Assembly: GCF_002287505.1 (NCBI RefSeq)
Contig: NZ_CP019688.1
Span: forward strand, 186,001 to 250,000
DNA: 64,000 bases
Direction of reading: 5' to 3'
From: Corynebacterium glaucum
Lineage (GTDB): Bacteria > Actinomycetota > Actinomycetes > Mycobacteriales > Mycobacteriaceae
Shown piece after piece: positions 27,870 through 36,799 of the stretch. The position numbers and the translations under genes were made by a program. The first letter of the stretch is position 1. Each line of letters opens with the position of its first letter. The notes beneath the pieces were generated by a model. It was not told the DNA's origin and made no database searches. It was given only the letters and a program-made list of their open reading frames with translations.

Positions 27870-28739
27870 CTAGAGGATTGGCACCAGCTCGTCCCTAACC
27901 CACCCCGACAGCCTTGTCGGAGTGGATGTCACGATGGTTCTTGGTTGCTCAGGCTGAAACTCATCACGTACTCCAATACTCATACCCATCACAGCATCAA
28001 CCATTTGTTCCGGCATACCTACCGAGAACAGCCGCTGGCGCATCTCGCTATCACTAATGCGCTGCACTGACACTTCATGCCCCACACCTTCCGAAACAAT
28101 GCTCGCCACATCGTTCCACGACATGTCTTCAGGGCCATGGACCGCCTGCACTCTATGGCCATGCCAATCCGGGTTCAGCAGGGTATGGACGGCAACCTCT
28201 GCAATGTGCCGCGGAGCCACCCACGGATGTGCCTGATCAAGCGGCATAATCGTGGATAGTAGTCCAGCGCGGACCGATTCAACGTCCAGTAGAAGATTCG
28301 TAAAGAAGTATCCACAACGTAAGATAGTCACGTCAGTATCTAGACTGCCGAGAACTACTTCGGTATGCGCTAAACCATCGATCTCTCCGACGCCTTTACG
28401 TTTTTCCGCTCCGACACTGCTCTGGAAGACCTCCCGGCCAATGCGGTTGGTTGCAACAGCATTCACTAAGGCTTCTGCAGCTTTAGCATGTTCACCTAGG
28501 GGATCAGCCGAAACCGGACTCGGGTTCACCCAGTAAATCGAGTCCACGTCCTTAGTAGCCGCAGCGACCTGCTGAACATCAAGGGAATCGGCCTGGCGAA
28601 CCTCAGAAAACTGAGCAATATTGGAGGGAATCTTCTCTGGGTTGCGAGCTAACAACACCGGACGGAGACCTGCCCTGATTAACATTGTGGTCACATGCTT
28701 GCCGACGTGTCCCTGGGGCGTTGTCGCAGCGATTCGCAC
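27870..28739 (-). CDS. NmrA-like NAD(P)-binding oxidoreductase, probably transferred
   Basis: An atypical short-chain dehydrogenase of the NmrA/QOR2-like type, 289 residues. It starts RIAATTPQGHVGKHVTTMLIRAG, a variant of the GxxGxxG nucleotide site. IYWVNP and FQSSVGAEKRKGVGEIDGLAHTEVVL follow the family pattern of NADPH-binding sensors or quinone reductases. GTG at 28739 is chosen because AAAGGAAG lies just upstream. Codon third positions are clearly less GC-rich than in lpd and sdh, which points to recent acquisition. It lies between lpd and sdhC. The substrate is unknown. The 27702-27869 stretch beside it holds no gene I can support. Confidence 0.78.
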   Translation of the reverse strand: MRIAATTPQGHVGKHVTTMLIRAGLRPVLLARNPEKIPSNIAQFSEVRQADSLDVQQVAAATKDVDSIYWVNPSPVSADPLGEHAKAAEALVNAVATNRIGREVFQSSVGAEKRKGVGEIDGLAHTEVVLGSLDTDVTILRCGYFFTNLLLDVESVRAGLLSTIMPLDQAHPWVAPRHIAEVAVHTLLNPDWHGHRVQAVHGPEDMSWNDVASIVSEGVGHEVSVQRISDSEMRQRLFSVGMPEQMVDAVMGMSIGVRDEFQPEQPRTIVTSTPTRLSGWVRDELVPIL

Positions 28740-28848
28740 GGGTACTTCCTTTCGATCACAGTCGCCAGTTGGGATCTTCAAGCCCGAACTTGACGGGGCG
28801 GAGCAACTCGGACCGTGATGATCAGACACACATCCTGCTACTCAACCT

Positions 28849-28871
28849 AAGAAACCGGCCCGAAGGCCGGC
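28849..28871 (-). terminator. Terminator of the SRPBCC gene
   Basis: CCGGCC-CGAA-GGCCGG (28855-28870) is a perfect 6-bp stem. On the minus strand it is followed by TTTCTT, and it lies about 30 bp after the end of the gene at 28901. Confidence 0.7.
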
Positions 28872-28900
28872 CGAGTACGACGCAATCGTCGTAAAGCGAA

Positions 28901-29365
28901 TTAGCTCCCCGAAACTGCCTCGGCGAGCTTGTCCAGCGACTTGGCGAGGAAGTCATCGTCGAACTTTTCGGTCATGCCGAGCAGGTTCTCCTCGAGCTCA
29001 TCGCGCTGGTATGTGAGCTTGACGGTGGTGTTGTCTGCGTCGATCGGCTCGAGCTCGTAGAGCCACTTGGCGCCGACCTTCACGTCTGCGGTGGTGTTCT
29101 CGGTGTTCTTCCAACCGATGACACGGTCTTCCTGGAATGCAAAGACCTCGTTGTTGGTCTGGTAATCGCCGTCTTCCTTCGTCATGTTCATGGTGAAGGT
29201 GTCGCCGACGGCCTTAATGCGCTCGCCGTGATCCGTCGAGACGACCATGCCGGAATCATCGGTCTCGTTGTGGCGCTGCGGGTTGGAAAGGATGTCGAAG
29301 ATCTCCTTTGCAGGAGCATCGATCTGACGGGTTGCGGAGTTCTGCGTTTCTTTGGTGATAGCCAT
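28901..29365 (-). CDS. SRPBCC-family (START-like) protein
   Basis: A 154-residue polyketide-cyclase/START-fold protein with a hydrophobic ligand pocket. Seen: SATRQIDAPAKEIFDILSNPQRHNETDDSG at the N-terminus and VIGWKNTENTTADVKVGAKWLYELEP in the middle. The C-terminal helix FDDDFLAKSLDKLAEAVSG is typical. The start ATG is at 29365 (MAITKETQNS). The ligand is unknown. It is acidic with good codon bias, so probably well expressed. It is followed by a clear terminator. Confidence 0.85.
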   Translation of the reverse strand: MAITKETQNSATRQIDAPAKEIFDILSNPQRHNETDDSGMVVSTDHGERIKAVGDTFTMNMTKEDGDYQTNNEVFAFQEDRVIGWKNTENTTADVKVGAKWLYELEPIDADNTTVKLTYQRDELEENLLGMTEKFDDDFLAKSLDKLAEAVSGS

Positions 29366-29641
29366 GCGTCCCACGATACAGAGAAATCGCCGACATCGTC
29401 TTTGCCTGGTTAGGGCCTACTTACCACCGAAAGGATGACACAGATTGGGGTCAGCTTCCCACAGGGTGTTCAAGATCACACCGCGGGGGCCAATTTGCGA
29501 AATGCCCTAACAACCGGCTGAGAGTTGCCTATCTGTTCACCGGCGTAGCGAAGCGGGCCTGAAGACGCGGTTGTAACGACCTCGAGAAAGTAGGTGTAGA
29601 GCGGATCGCTTCCTTAGAGTAAGAGCGACACTGGAGGTGCC
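29366..29641 (+). other. Upstream region of the sdhCAB operon
   Basis: 276 bp without a gene. It should carry the sdhC promoter; TGGAGGTG just before the ATG at 29642 is the ribosome site. I could not identify a specific operator by eye. The C. glutamicum gene is under several regulators (for example RamA, RamB and DtxR-linked control), but none of their sites is claimed here. Confidence 0.5.
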
Positions 29642-30415
29642 ATGACTGTTCAAAACGCTAACCGTGAATCCATTCGTCACGGAAAAATCACTGAAGAGGC
29701 GCTGCGCGAGCGGCCGTCTTTCCCGACCTGGGCTATCAAGCTCACCATGGCCATCACCGGCCTGATTTTCGGCCTGTTCGTGCTTGGCCACATGGTGGGC
29801 AACCTGAAAATCTTCATGCCGCTCAACGCCGACGGCACGGCGCCGATCGACGAGTACGGCGAGTTCCTGCGCACGATCGGTGAGCCGCTGTTCCCGCGCG
29901 AAGGTTTCCTGTGGATCCTGCGCATCATCCTGCTCGCTTGCCTGGCGTTGCACATTTGGGGCGCCTTTGCTCTGCGCGCACGTTCGTCGCGCTCGCGCGG
30001 CAAGTTCAAGCGCACCAACCTCATGGGCGGCTGGCAGTCCACCGCCACCCGCTGGATGCTGGCCACCGGCGTCATCCTGCTGCTGTTCCTCATCTTCCAC
30101 CTGCTGGACATGACCTTCGGCGAGGTAGTCGCTGCTGACGACTTCATCCACGGCGCGGTGCGTCACAACCTGCTGAACACCTTCGCGCCTGAGCGTTGGT
30201 TTGTGACCCTGTTCTACGTGCTGGCCATGGTCGCTCTCGCCCTGCACCTGACCCACGGTGTGTACCTTGCAGTGTCCGACCTTGGCTGGCTCGGTGAGCG
30301 CGGCCGCGGCCTTATGATCGTGCTCGCATACGTCCTCCCGCTCATCGTTGTGGTTGGCAACATCGTGATGCCTATCGCCATTGCACTCGGCTGGGTGCCG
30401 GACTTCGCCCGGTAG
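29642..30415 (+). CDS. sdhC: Succinate dehydrogenase cytochrome b subunit
   Basis: Membrane anchor of succinate:menaquinone oxidoreductase, 257 residues with five transmembrane helices, the single-polypeptide diheme type found with SdhA and SdhB in actinobacteria. Candidate heme-ligand His residues lie in the helices: GHMVGNL, LALHIWGAF, FHLLDMTFG and LHLTHGVY. It opens the sdhCAB operon, with sdhA starting 23 bp later. Confidence 0.95.
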   Translation: MTVQNANRESIRHGKITEEALRERPSFPTWAIKLTMAITGLIFGLFVLGHMVGNLKIFMPLNADGTAPIDEYGEFLRTIGEPLFPREGFLWILRIILLACLALHIWGAFALRARSSRSRGKFKRTNLMGGWQSTATRWMLATGVILLLFLIFHLLDMTFGEVVAADDFIHGAVRHNLLNTFAPERWFVTLFYVLAMVALALHLTHGVYLAVSDLGWLGERGRGLMIVLAYVLPLIVVVGNIVMPIAIALGWVPDFAR

Positions 30416-30438
30416 AAGGCTGAACTAGGAGAAAAATT

Positions 30439-32511
30439 ATGACTACCTCTATTAACCCAAACACGGGTTCCTCCGGCGCTGAGCAGCAGGCAGCTACCGC
30501 TTCCCAGGGTGCCGGCGTCAAGGCGGAATTCCGTCAGCCTGAGTCCGCTGTTTCCGGCGTGACCCTAGGCGAGATCCTTGCCAGCGCAGAGCCGAACCGC
30601 GACGAGGTTCGCATGCGCGACATGTGGGAGTGGCAGAAGGACCACATGCAGCTGGTGTCGCCGCTCAACCGCCGCAAGTTCACTGTCATCGTCGTGGGCA
30701 CCGGTCTCTCCGGCGGCGCAGCTGCTGCCGCACTCGGCGAACTGGGCTACAACGTCAAGGCCTTCACCTACCACGACGCGCCGCGCCGTGCGCACTCCAT
30801 CGCCGCGCAGGGTGGCGTCAACTCCGCCCGCGGCAAGAAGGTGGATAACGACGGCGCCTACCGCCACACCAAGGACACCGTGAAGGGTGGCGACTACCGC
30901 TGCCGCGAGTCCGACTGCTGGCGTCTGGCAATTGAGTCCGTGCGCGTGATCGACCACATGAACGCCATCGGCGCTCCTTTCGCACGCGAGTACGGCGGCA
31001 CCTTGGCTACCCGTTCCTTCGGTGGTGTCCAGGTGTCTCGTACCTACTACACTCGTGGCCAAACAGGCCAGCAGCTGCAGCTGTCCACCGCGTCGGCACT
31101 GCAGCGTCAGATCCACCTGGGCAACGTTGAGATCTTCACCCACAACGACCTGATGGACCTGATTGTCACGGAAGAGGACGGGAAGAAGCGCTGCAAGGGC
31201 ATCGTCACCCGTAACCTCATCACCGGTGAGATCACCCCGTTCACCGGCCACGCTGTCATCCTCGCCACCGGCGGGTACGGCAACGTGTACCACAAGACCA
31301 CTTTGGCGAAGAACTCGAACGCATCGGCAATGATGCGCGCCTACGAGCGCGGTGCCTACCTGGCGTCGCCGTGCTTCGTGCAGTTCCACCCGACCGGCCT
31401 GCCGGTCAACGCCAAGTGGCAGGCAAAGACGACGCTGATGTCCGAGTCGCTGCGTAACGACGGCCGCATCTGGACCCCGAAGGAAAAGGGCGACGACCGC
31501 GACCCACTGCAGATCCCGGAGGAGGAGCGCGACTACTTCCTGGAGCGTCGCTACCCGGCGTTCGGTAACCTCGTGCCCCGCGACGTGGCCTCCCGCGCAA
31601 TCTCACAGCAGCTCATCGCCGGCTACGGCGTGGGCCCGCTGAAGAACTCCGCGTACCTGGACTTCACCGACGCCATCGAGCGCCTCGGTGAAGACACTAT
31701 CCGCGAGCGCTACTCCAACCTCTTCGAGATGTACGAGGACTCCACTGGTGAGGACCCGTACAAGGCGCCGATGCGTATTGCACCGACCGTCCACTTCACC
31801 ATGGGCGGCCTGTGGACCGACTTCAATGAGATGACCTCCATCGACGGTCTGTTCGCTGCCGGTGAGTGCTCCTGGACTTACCACGGCGCAAACCGTCTCG
31901 GTGCGAACTCGCTGCTGTCCGCGTCCGTGGACGGCTGGTTCACCCTGCCGTTTACCATCCCGAACTTCCTGGCGAACCACCTCGGCGAGGAGCAGCTCCC
32001 GCTTGAGGCGCCGGAGGTGCACGAGGCAGTCACCCGCACCCAGGACATGATCGAGCGCTTGATGCGCATCGACGGTCCAGATCCGCACGGCCCGGAGTAC
32101 TACCACGAGAAGCTCGGCGAGATCCTCTACGAGCACTGTGGTGTGGCCCGTACCCCGGAGGGCTTGCAGGAGGGCATCGAGAAGATCCGCGCGCTGCGCA
32201 ACGAATTCTGGACCAACCTGCACATCCCGGGTTCGCCGAACGACATGAACCAGACCCTCGAGGCGGCAATCCGACTGCTCGACTACATCAACCTGGGCGA
32301 GCTCATGTGTGTCGACGGCCTCGACCGCGACGAGTCGTGCGGTGCTCACTACCGCACCGACCACCTCACCGACGACGGTGAGGCAGAGCGCGACGATGAG
32401 AACTGGTGCTTCGTGTCGGCGTGGGAGCCGGCAGGAGACGGCGAGTTCATCCGCCACGCAGAACCCCTGTACTTCGATTCGATCCCGCTTCAGGCAAGGA
32501 ACTACAAGTAA
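30439..32511 (+). CDS. sdhA: Succinate dehydrogenase flavoprotein subunit
   Basis: Catalytic subunit oxidising succinate to fumarate, 690 residues. The FAD motif is VIVVGTGLSGGAAAAALGELG. The His that carries covalent FAD is in HSIAAQGGVNSARG. Substrate-binding residues are in FHPTGLPVNAKWQAKTTLMSESLRNDGRI and FTMGGLWTDFN. GECSWTYHGANRLGANSLLSA is the C-terminal FAD loop. A 50-residue N-terminal extension precedes the Rossmann fold. AGGAGAAA lies before the ATG. The stop overlaps the sdhB start (TAATG). Confidence 0.97.
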   Translation: MTTSINPNTGSSGAEQQAATASQGAGVKAEFRQPESAVSGVTLGEILASAEPNRDEVRMRDMWEWQKDHMQLVSPLNRRKFTVIVVGTGLSGGAAAAALGELGYNVKAFTYHDAPRRAHSIAAQGGVNSARGKKVDNDGAYRHTKDTVKGGDYRCRESDCWRLAIESVRVIDHMNAIGAPFAREYGGTLATRSFGGVQVSRTYYTRGQTGQQLQLSTASALQRQIHLGNVEIFTHNDLMDLIVTEEDGKKRCKGIVTRNLITGEITPFTGHAVILATGGYGNVYHKTTLAKNSNASAMMRAYERGAYLASPCFVQFHPTGLPVNAKWQAKTTLMSESLRNDGRIWTPKEKGDDRDPLQIPEEERDYFLERRYPAFGNLVPRDVASRAISQQLIAGYGVGPLKNSAYLDFTDAIERLGEDTIRERYSNLFEMYEDSTGEDPYKAPMRIAPTVHFTMGGLWTDFNEMTSIDGLFAAGECSWTYHGANRLGANSLLSASVDGWFTLPFTIPNFLANHLGEEQLPLEAPEVHEAVTRTQDMIERLMRIDGPDPHGPEYYHEKLGEILYEHCGVARTPEGLQEGIEKIRALRNEFWTNLHIPGSPNDMNQTLEAAIRLLDYINLGELMCVDGLDRDESCGAHYRTDHLTDDGEAERDDENWCFVSAWEPAGDGEFIRHAEPLYFDSIPLQARNYK

Positions 32512-33260
32512 TGAAACTGACACTTGAGATCTGGCGTCAGGCCGGACCCGATACTGACGGACACTTTGAGACCGTCCAGGTCGATGACGCCGTGGAGCAG
32601 ATGTCGATTCTGGAGCTGCTCGACCACGTCAACAACTCCTACGTCGAGGCTGGCAAGGAGCCGTTCACCTTTGCGCACGACTGCCGCGAGGGCATCTGCG
32701 GCACCTGTGGCCTGACCGTGAACGGCCGCCCGCACGGCGCTGGCCAGAACACCACCGCGTGCCTGCAGCGCCTGTTCAACTACAAGGACGGCGATACGCT
32801 GAAGATCGAGCCGTTCCGTTCCGGCGCGTTCCCGGTGATCAAGGACCTCGCCGTTGACCGTTCTGCGCTCGACCGCGTGATGCAGCAGGGCGGCTACGTC
32901 TCCGTCAACGCCGGTACCGCGCCGGACGCTGACACCCTGCACGTCAACCACCACGATGCCGAGCTCGCGCTTGACTACGCGGCCTGCATCGGCTGCGGCG
33001 CCTGCGTTGCCGCCTGCCCGAACGGTGCTGCGCACCTGTTCACCGGCGCCAAGCTCAAGCACCTCAAGCTGCTGCCGCTGGGCAAGCAGGAGCGCGCACG
33101 CCGTGCCCGCAAGATGGTCGACGAGCTGGAAACCAACTTCGGCCACTGCTCGCTCTACGGCGAGTGCGCCGACGTTTGCCCGGCTGGCATCCCGCTCGAC
33201 GCCGTCGGCGCGGTCAACGCGGAGCGCTTCCGCGCATCCACCCGCGGCGGCGACGCGTAA
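32511..33260 (+). CDS. sdhB: Succinate dehydrogenase iron-sulfur subunit
   Basis: Electron-transfer subunit, 249 residues. The [2Fe-2S] ligands are CREGICGTCG plus a later Cys in TTACLQRL. The C-terminal clusters use CIGCGACVAACPNGAAHLF and CSLYGECADVCPAGIPLDAV. Electrons pass from SdhA to menaquinone at SdhC. The ATG at 32511 shares one base with the sdhA stop, indicating coupling. Confidence 0.97.
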   Translation: MKLTLEIWRQAGPDTDGHFETVQVDDAVEQMSILELLDHVNNSYVEAGKEPFTFAHDCREGICGTCGLTVNGRPHGAGQNTTACLQRLFNYKDGDTLKIEPFRSGAFPVIKDLAVDRSALDRVMQQGGYVSVNAGTAPDADTLHVNHHDAELALDYAACIGCGACVAACPNGAAHLFTGAKLKHLKLLPLGKQERARRARKMVDELETNFGHCSLYGECADVCPAGIPLDAVGAVNAERFRASTRGGDA

Positions 33261-33331
33261 CCCGGCGCAGCGTATAGTTTGCGGTAGAGAGAAATATCCC
33301 AGGACACACTAGGAAACTGAAGGAATACACC

Positions 33332-33703
33332 ATGGCTTCCCAGAACGCGGTTGCAGATATCCAGTCGGAGTCGTTCCCGGGCTACCAGACCCAGCTCCAC
33401 GACTCCTACATTGAGGGCTACGACCCGGTTTCCCTGGGTGCCCCGCACTCCTCCCTGTCGCGCAAGACCACGTGGGTTTCCATGGGGCTGATCCTGGCCT
33501 CGCTCTTCGGCCTTGGCATCCTCGTGTGGGGTGCTGGTGCGCACATTGTTGGCTGGGGTGCACAGACCGAGGATGCGTCCCGGATCCTGATGATCCTCGG
33601 CGGTGCCGAGATGGTCATCACCCTGGTGCTCGCATTTATCCTGCTGTCCATCGGCCGCAAGGACTACAAGAACTACCGCAAGCAGACTGGCCGCGTGAAC
33701 TAG
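33332..33703 (+). CDS. Small membrane protein downstream of sdhCAB
   Basis: Unrecognised 123-residue protein with two hydrophobic segments (TTWVSMGLILASLFGLGILVWGAGAHIV and ILMILGGAEMVITLVLAFILLSIG) and a basic C-terminus (RKDYKNYRKQTGRVN). GGAAACTGAAGGA precedes the ATG. Strong codon bias and position before the operon terminator suggest it is transcribed with sdhCAB, perhaps assisting the complex; that is inference. Confidence 0.8.
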   Translation: MASQNAVADIQSESFPGYQTQLHDSYIEGYDPVSLGAPHSSLSRKTTWVSMGLILASLFGLGILVWGAGAHIVGWGAQTEDASRILMILGGAEMVITLVLAFILLSIGRKDYKNYRKQTGRVN

Positions 33704-33721
33704 CTTCCCGCCGCTTCGGTT

Positions 33722-33761
33722 AATCTCCCCGCCTCGCACCGCGCGCGGCCGGGAGATTTTT
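33722..33761 (+). terminator. Terminator closing the sdh operon
   Basis: AATCTCCC (33722-33729) and GGGAGATT (33751-33758) form a perfect 8-bp stem, extended by GC-rich loop pairing and followed by TTTTTC. It begins 19 bp after the stop of the preceding gene. Confidence 0.92.
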
Positions 33762-33792
33762 CTTGTTGGACCCACCTGCTTTAATCGGACTC

Positions 33793-35073
33793 ATGGCTCA
33801 CCGACCCCCCATGCCAACGCCGGCGAACGAAGCTGAGCGCCGCGTCACGCTGCGCAACCATAAGATCTTTGTCACCAGCCTGCTCGGTGTCATGGCGGTC
33901 CTCTTCCTCGCCTGCTCCTGGTGGCAGTCCAAAGGCGCCGCACCATTGTGGGTGGGCTACGTGCGCGCAGCCGCAGAGGCCGGCATGGTGGGCGGTCTCG
34001 CGGACTGGTTCGCGGTCACCGCCCTGTTTCGCCATCCGATGGGTATTCCGATCCCGCACACCGCCATCATTCCGCGAAAGAAGGACCAAGTCGCGGATGC
34101 GCTGAGCGAGTTCGTCAGCGAGAACTTCCTCAACGCCCAAACGATCACAGAAAAGGCCATGCAGGCCGAGATTCCGGCGAGGCTCGGCGGCTGGCTGGCA
34201 CAGCCGGACAACGCCGCGCGCGTGAGCGAAGAGGCAGGCAAGTTCACCGTCCGCATGGTTGAAGGCATCGACCCGAAAGACGCGGAAGCCTTCATCAACA
34301 CTCAAGTCATCGACCGAGTAGGGCAACCGACCTGGGGTCCGCCGCTCGGACGCATGCTTGAAGGCTTCATCGCCGACGGCAAGATCGAGCCCATCGTCGA
34401 TGACATCATCGCCTGGGCTCGCAAGAAGCTCGGTGGCATGGAGGACAGCATCGTCACTGCTATCGATGAGCGGATGCCGCGTTGGGCCCCGCAGTTCGCC
34501 AGGGATCTCGTAGGCGAGCGCGTCTACCGCGAGCTCGTCGATTTCATGCGCGAAGTGGACACAAGGCCGAACCACGAGGCCCGCGTCGCGATCCGCCGCA
34601 CCATCAACAAGTTCGCCCAAGACCTCCAGTTCGACGGTGAGATGATCACACGGGTTGAGGAGCTCAAGGCGGACATCATGGGCTCGGATGCGGTGGTCTC
34701 CGCAGCTTCAGGCATGTGGGAGCAACTCTCGCAATCGCTTACCGACGCCGCGTTGGACGCCGATTCCACCATCCGTCGCAAAGCAACTGCTTCGATTGCT
34801 GAATGGGGCCGCAAGCTTGTCGACGACCCTGAGGTACGCGTGGCCGCCGAGCGAAACCTGGAGAAGGCCGTGTTCTTTGCGGCGGAGAACGGGGCCGACC
34901 AGATCGTGGGCATCATCGCCGAAACCATTCAACGGTGGGACGGCGACGAGGCCGCGGACAAAATCGAACTCATGGTGGGCAAAGACCTGCAGTTCATCCG
35001 CTTGAACGGCACGATCGTCGGTGCACTGGCGGGCTTAGTTATTTACACTGTGTCTCAACTTCTGTTCTTTTAA
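33793..35073 (+). CDS. DUF445 family membrane protein
   Basis: A 426-residue protein with an N-terminal transmembrane region (KIFVTSLLGVMAVLFLACSWW; AAEAGMVGGLADWFAVTALFRHPMGIPIPHTAIIPRKKDQ). A long helical cytoplasmic or periplasmic part follows, and a C-terminal helix (GTIVGALAGLVIYTVSQLLFF) ends it. The WFAVTALFRHP...PHTAIIP signature defines DUF445. Function unknown. ATG 33793 is used; the first 10 codons of the longer reading overlap the terminator tail. The next gene starts 16 bp later. Confidence 0.88.
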   Translation: MAHRPPMPTPANEAERRVTLRNHKIFVTSLLGVMAVLFLACSWWQSKGAAPLWVGYVRAAAEAGMVGGLADWFAVTALFRHPMGIPIPHTAIIPRKKDQVADALSEFVSENFLNAQTITEKAMQAEIPARLGGWLAQPDNAARVSEEAGKFTVRMVEGIDPKDAEAFINTQVIDRVGQPTWGPPLGRMLEGFIADGKIEPIVDDIIAWARKKLGGMEDSIVTAIDERMPRWAPQFARDLVGERVYRELVDFMREVDTRPNHEARVAIRRTINKFAQDLQFDGEMITRVEELKADIMGSDAVVSAASGMWEQLSQSLTDAALDADSTIRRKATASIAEWGRKLVDDPEVRVAAERNLEKAVFFAAENGADQIVGIIAETIQRWDGDEAADKIELMVGKDLQFIRLNGTIVGALAGLVIYTVSQLLFF

Positions 35074-35089
35074 CTTTAAGGAGGCAGCA

Positions 35090-35674
35090 ATGTCCGATTA
35101 CACCCCGAAGCACGACGTGACCGGCAACTACGACGAGGATGCGGTGGACGCGCCGAAGTCCACCGAGGCCGAGCCGAAGGAGGCCCGCCAGAACCTGCGC
35201 GAGGCCGGCGACGCGCTGCTCGCTGCCGGTTCCGCACTGGGCGCCGCGATTGGCAAGTTCGCCGAGGATCTGCCGGAGCGTTTCAAGACCGCGACCGACA
35301 GCGCGCGCGAGACCATGAACACTGCCTCCACCGAGGGTGAGGTGCGTTCCATCGCCACCAACTTCACCAACGAGGCGGAGAAGGTGTTCAACTCCCTGCG
35401 CGAGCGCGACCTGCAGTTCACCGAGGACTCCAAGGCGAAGCTGAGCAGCACCGTGGCGGACATCCGCGCGTCCTTCAATGACCAGCTGGACAAGCTGGAT
35501 AGCAGTGCGGACGGCAACGTTGTCGCCGATCTGCGTGCCCGCTTCGACCAGATGGTGGAGCGCGTGCAGTCTCAGTTCTCCGGCGCGGACACTCCGAATG
35601 CGGGTACTGAGGCGCAGACCGATATCATCGACGGTGAAATCGTCGAGACTGACACCGAGAAGACCGAGAACTAG
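35090..35674 (+). CDS. Acidic helical protein of unknown function
   Basis: A 194-residue acidic, helix-rich protein. The first 45 residues are charged and low-complexity. Residues 45-165 look like amphipathic or coiled-coil helices (LLAAGSALGAAIGKFAEDLPERFKTATDSARETMN; FNDQLDKLDSSADGNVVADLRARFDQMVERVQ). The tail is Asp/Glu/Thr-rich. A good ribosome site (AAGGAGGCA) and very biased codons suggest abundance. I recognise it only as a corynebacteria-type hypothetical protein. Its gene sits between the DUF445 and DUF2516 genes, on the same strand. Confidence 0.82.
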   Translation: MSDYTPKHDVTGNYDEDAVDAPKSTEAEPKEARQNLREAGDALLAAGSALGAAIGKFAEDLPERFKTATDSARETMNTASTEGEVRSIATNFTNEAEKVFNSLRERDLQFTEDSKAKLSSTVADIRASFNDQLDKLDSSADGNVVADLRARFDQMVERVQSQFSGADTPNAGTEAQTDIIDGEIVETDTEKTEN

Positions 35675-35688
35675 GCGGCAGAAACCCC

Positions 35689-36003
35689 ATGGATTCCACC
35701 ACGCTGGAAACGATCAGGCTGATCACGAGCATCCCTGCGTACGCGCAGTGGTTGATGTTTCTGGCGGTCGGGGTAGCCGGTATCGCCGGCGTGGTGATGG
35801 CTGCAATGACGCGCCCCGACGCGTTCGAGGCGGCCGGCCGACAGTCGAAGATGGCGTGGGTGGCGATCCTGGCGGTGTCGACTATTGCGCTGCTGCTGCG
35901 TCTGCCGTTCATCGCCTGGTTCGCCGCGGTGGCGGTGGGAATCTACTTCTTTGATGTCCGCCCGCAGATCAACAACATTCTGCGCGGCAACTACGGCTGG
36001 TAG
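35689..36003 (+). CDS. DUF2516 family membrane protein
   Basis: A 104-residue actinobacterial membrane protein with three hydrophobic segments (WLMFLAVGVAGIAGVVMAAM, KMAWVAILAVSTIALLLRLPFIAWFAAVAVGIYFF) and the typical end DVRPQINNILRG. Role unknown. Its last 13 bp overlap the convergent LmeA-like gene. Confidence 0.87.
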   Translation: MDSTTLETIRLITSIPAYAQWLMFLAVGVAGIAGVVMAAMTRPDAFEAAGRQSKMAWVAILAVSTIALLLRLPFIAWFAAVAVGIYFFDVRPQINNILRGNYGW

Positions 36004-36794
36004 GCAGGTAGCGGCTGGTAGGCGGGCAGTGCCTGCGTTGCGGGCGCGCCCTGCTGCAATTCCTCGAAGTTGACGTTATTGCCGGTCATGGCAACCTGCA
36101 GCCCTCCCGGCAAGACAGTCATGTCGCGCACCTGCAGCGACCCGGTCACTTCTTGGCGCATGCCTTCGGCCATGGCGTCGCTCAGCGCGACGGCGACCTC
36201 GTCGGGGAGGGTGAACCCGAATAGCTGCGTGCTGGCGGCCTCGAAGGCGAGCTGGCCGTTCTCATTCAACGGACGCAGCTCGATGCCGGCTGCGCCGGAG
36301 GTGAACTCGATGGTGAACGTGCCGGCCTCCGGGTTGGTGCTCACCTCGGAGACGGTGATGACGTTGTTGAGCCAACGGTTTTCGCCAATCTGGCCTTGGA
36401 TCTCCTGATTGATCATCGCGCGCAGGAAGTCGTTTGGCAGCTCCGTGGTCATAGTGAAGGTCTCTGCGATCGCTTCGCCATCGGTGACTTTCACGTTGTC
36501 CATGTCGACGGTGGCGGCGGGGTTGCCGGTGATCTGATCGCCGTTGACAAGCAGGGTCGACGGGGCGTTCACCGTCACATGCGGAAGCCGGCCGTTCAGC
36601 AGTCCGAGGGTGACCGGCTGCGCGCCGAAGGAGACATCCGGCTCCGCAGTGTCCGCCGCCGTGGCACTTGCGTCCTGGGCGAAGCCTGCAGTGATCTGAT
36701 TTGCCAGGTACATTCGCAAACCCGCCTCAGCGAGAAGCAGGAGCACGAGCAGGGCGGCGAGCACGCCGACAACGACCTTCCAAACGGTTTGCAT
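35991..36794 (-). CDS. LmeA-like (DUF2993) phospholipid-binding protein
   Basis: A 267-residue envelope protein. The N-terminal anchor or signal (VWKVVVGVLAALLVLLLLAEAGLRMYL) is followed by a DUF2993 beta-domain (PDVSFGAQPVTLGLLNGRLPHVTVNAPS...). LmeA of mycobacteria binds phospholipids in the periplasm and supports lipomannan elongation. ATG 36794 is chosen because earlier codons are a shadow of the methyltransferase gene. The C-terminus ends in a direct repeat LPAYQPLPAYQP, matched by repeated GGCTGGTAGGC in the DNA. Confidence 0.83.
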   Translation of the reverse strand: MQTVWKVVVGVLAALLVLLLLAEAGLRMYLANQITAGFAQDASATAADTAEPDVSFGAQPVTLGLLNGRLPHVTVNAPSTLLVNGDQITGNPAATVDMDNVKVTDGEAIAETFTMTTELPNDFLRAMINQEIQGQIGENRWLNNVITVSEVSTNPEAGTFTIEFTSGAAGIELRPLNENGQLAFEAASTQLFGFTLPDEVAVALSDAMAEGMRQEVTGSLQVRDMTVLPGGLQVAMTGNNVNFEELQQGAPATQALPAYQPLPAYQP

Positions 36795-36799
36795 GCGCT

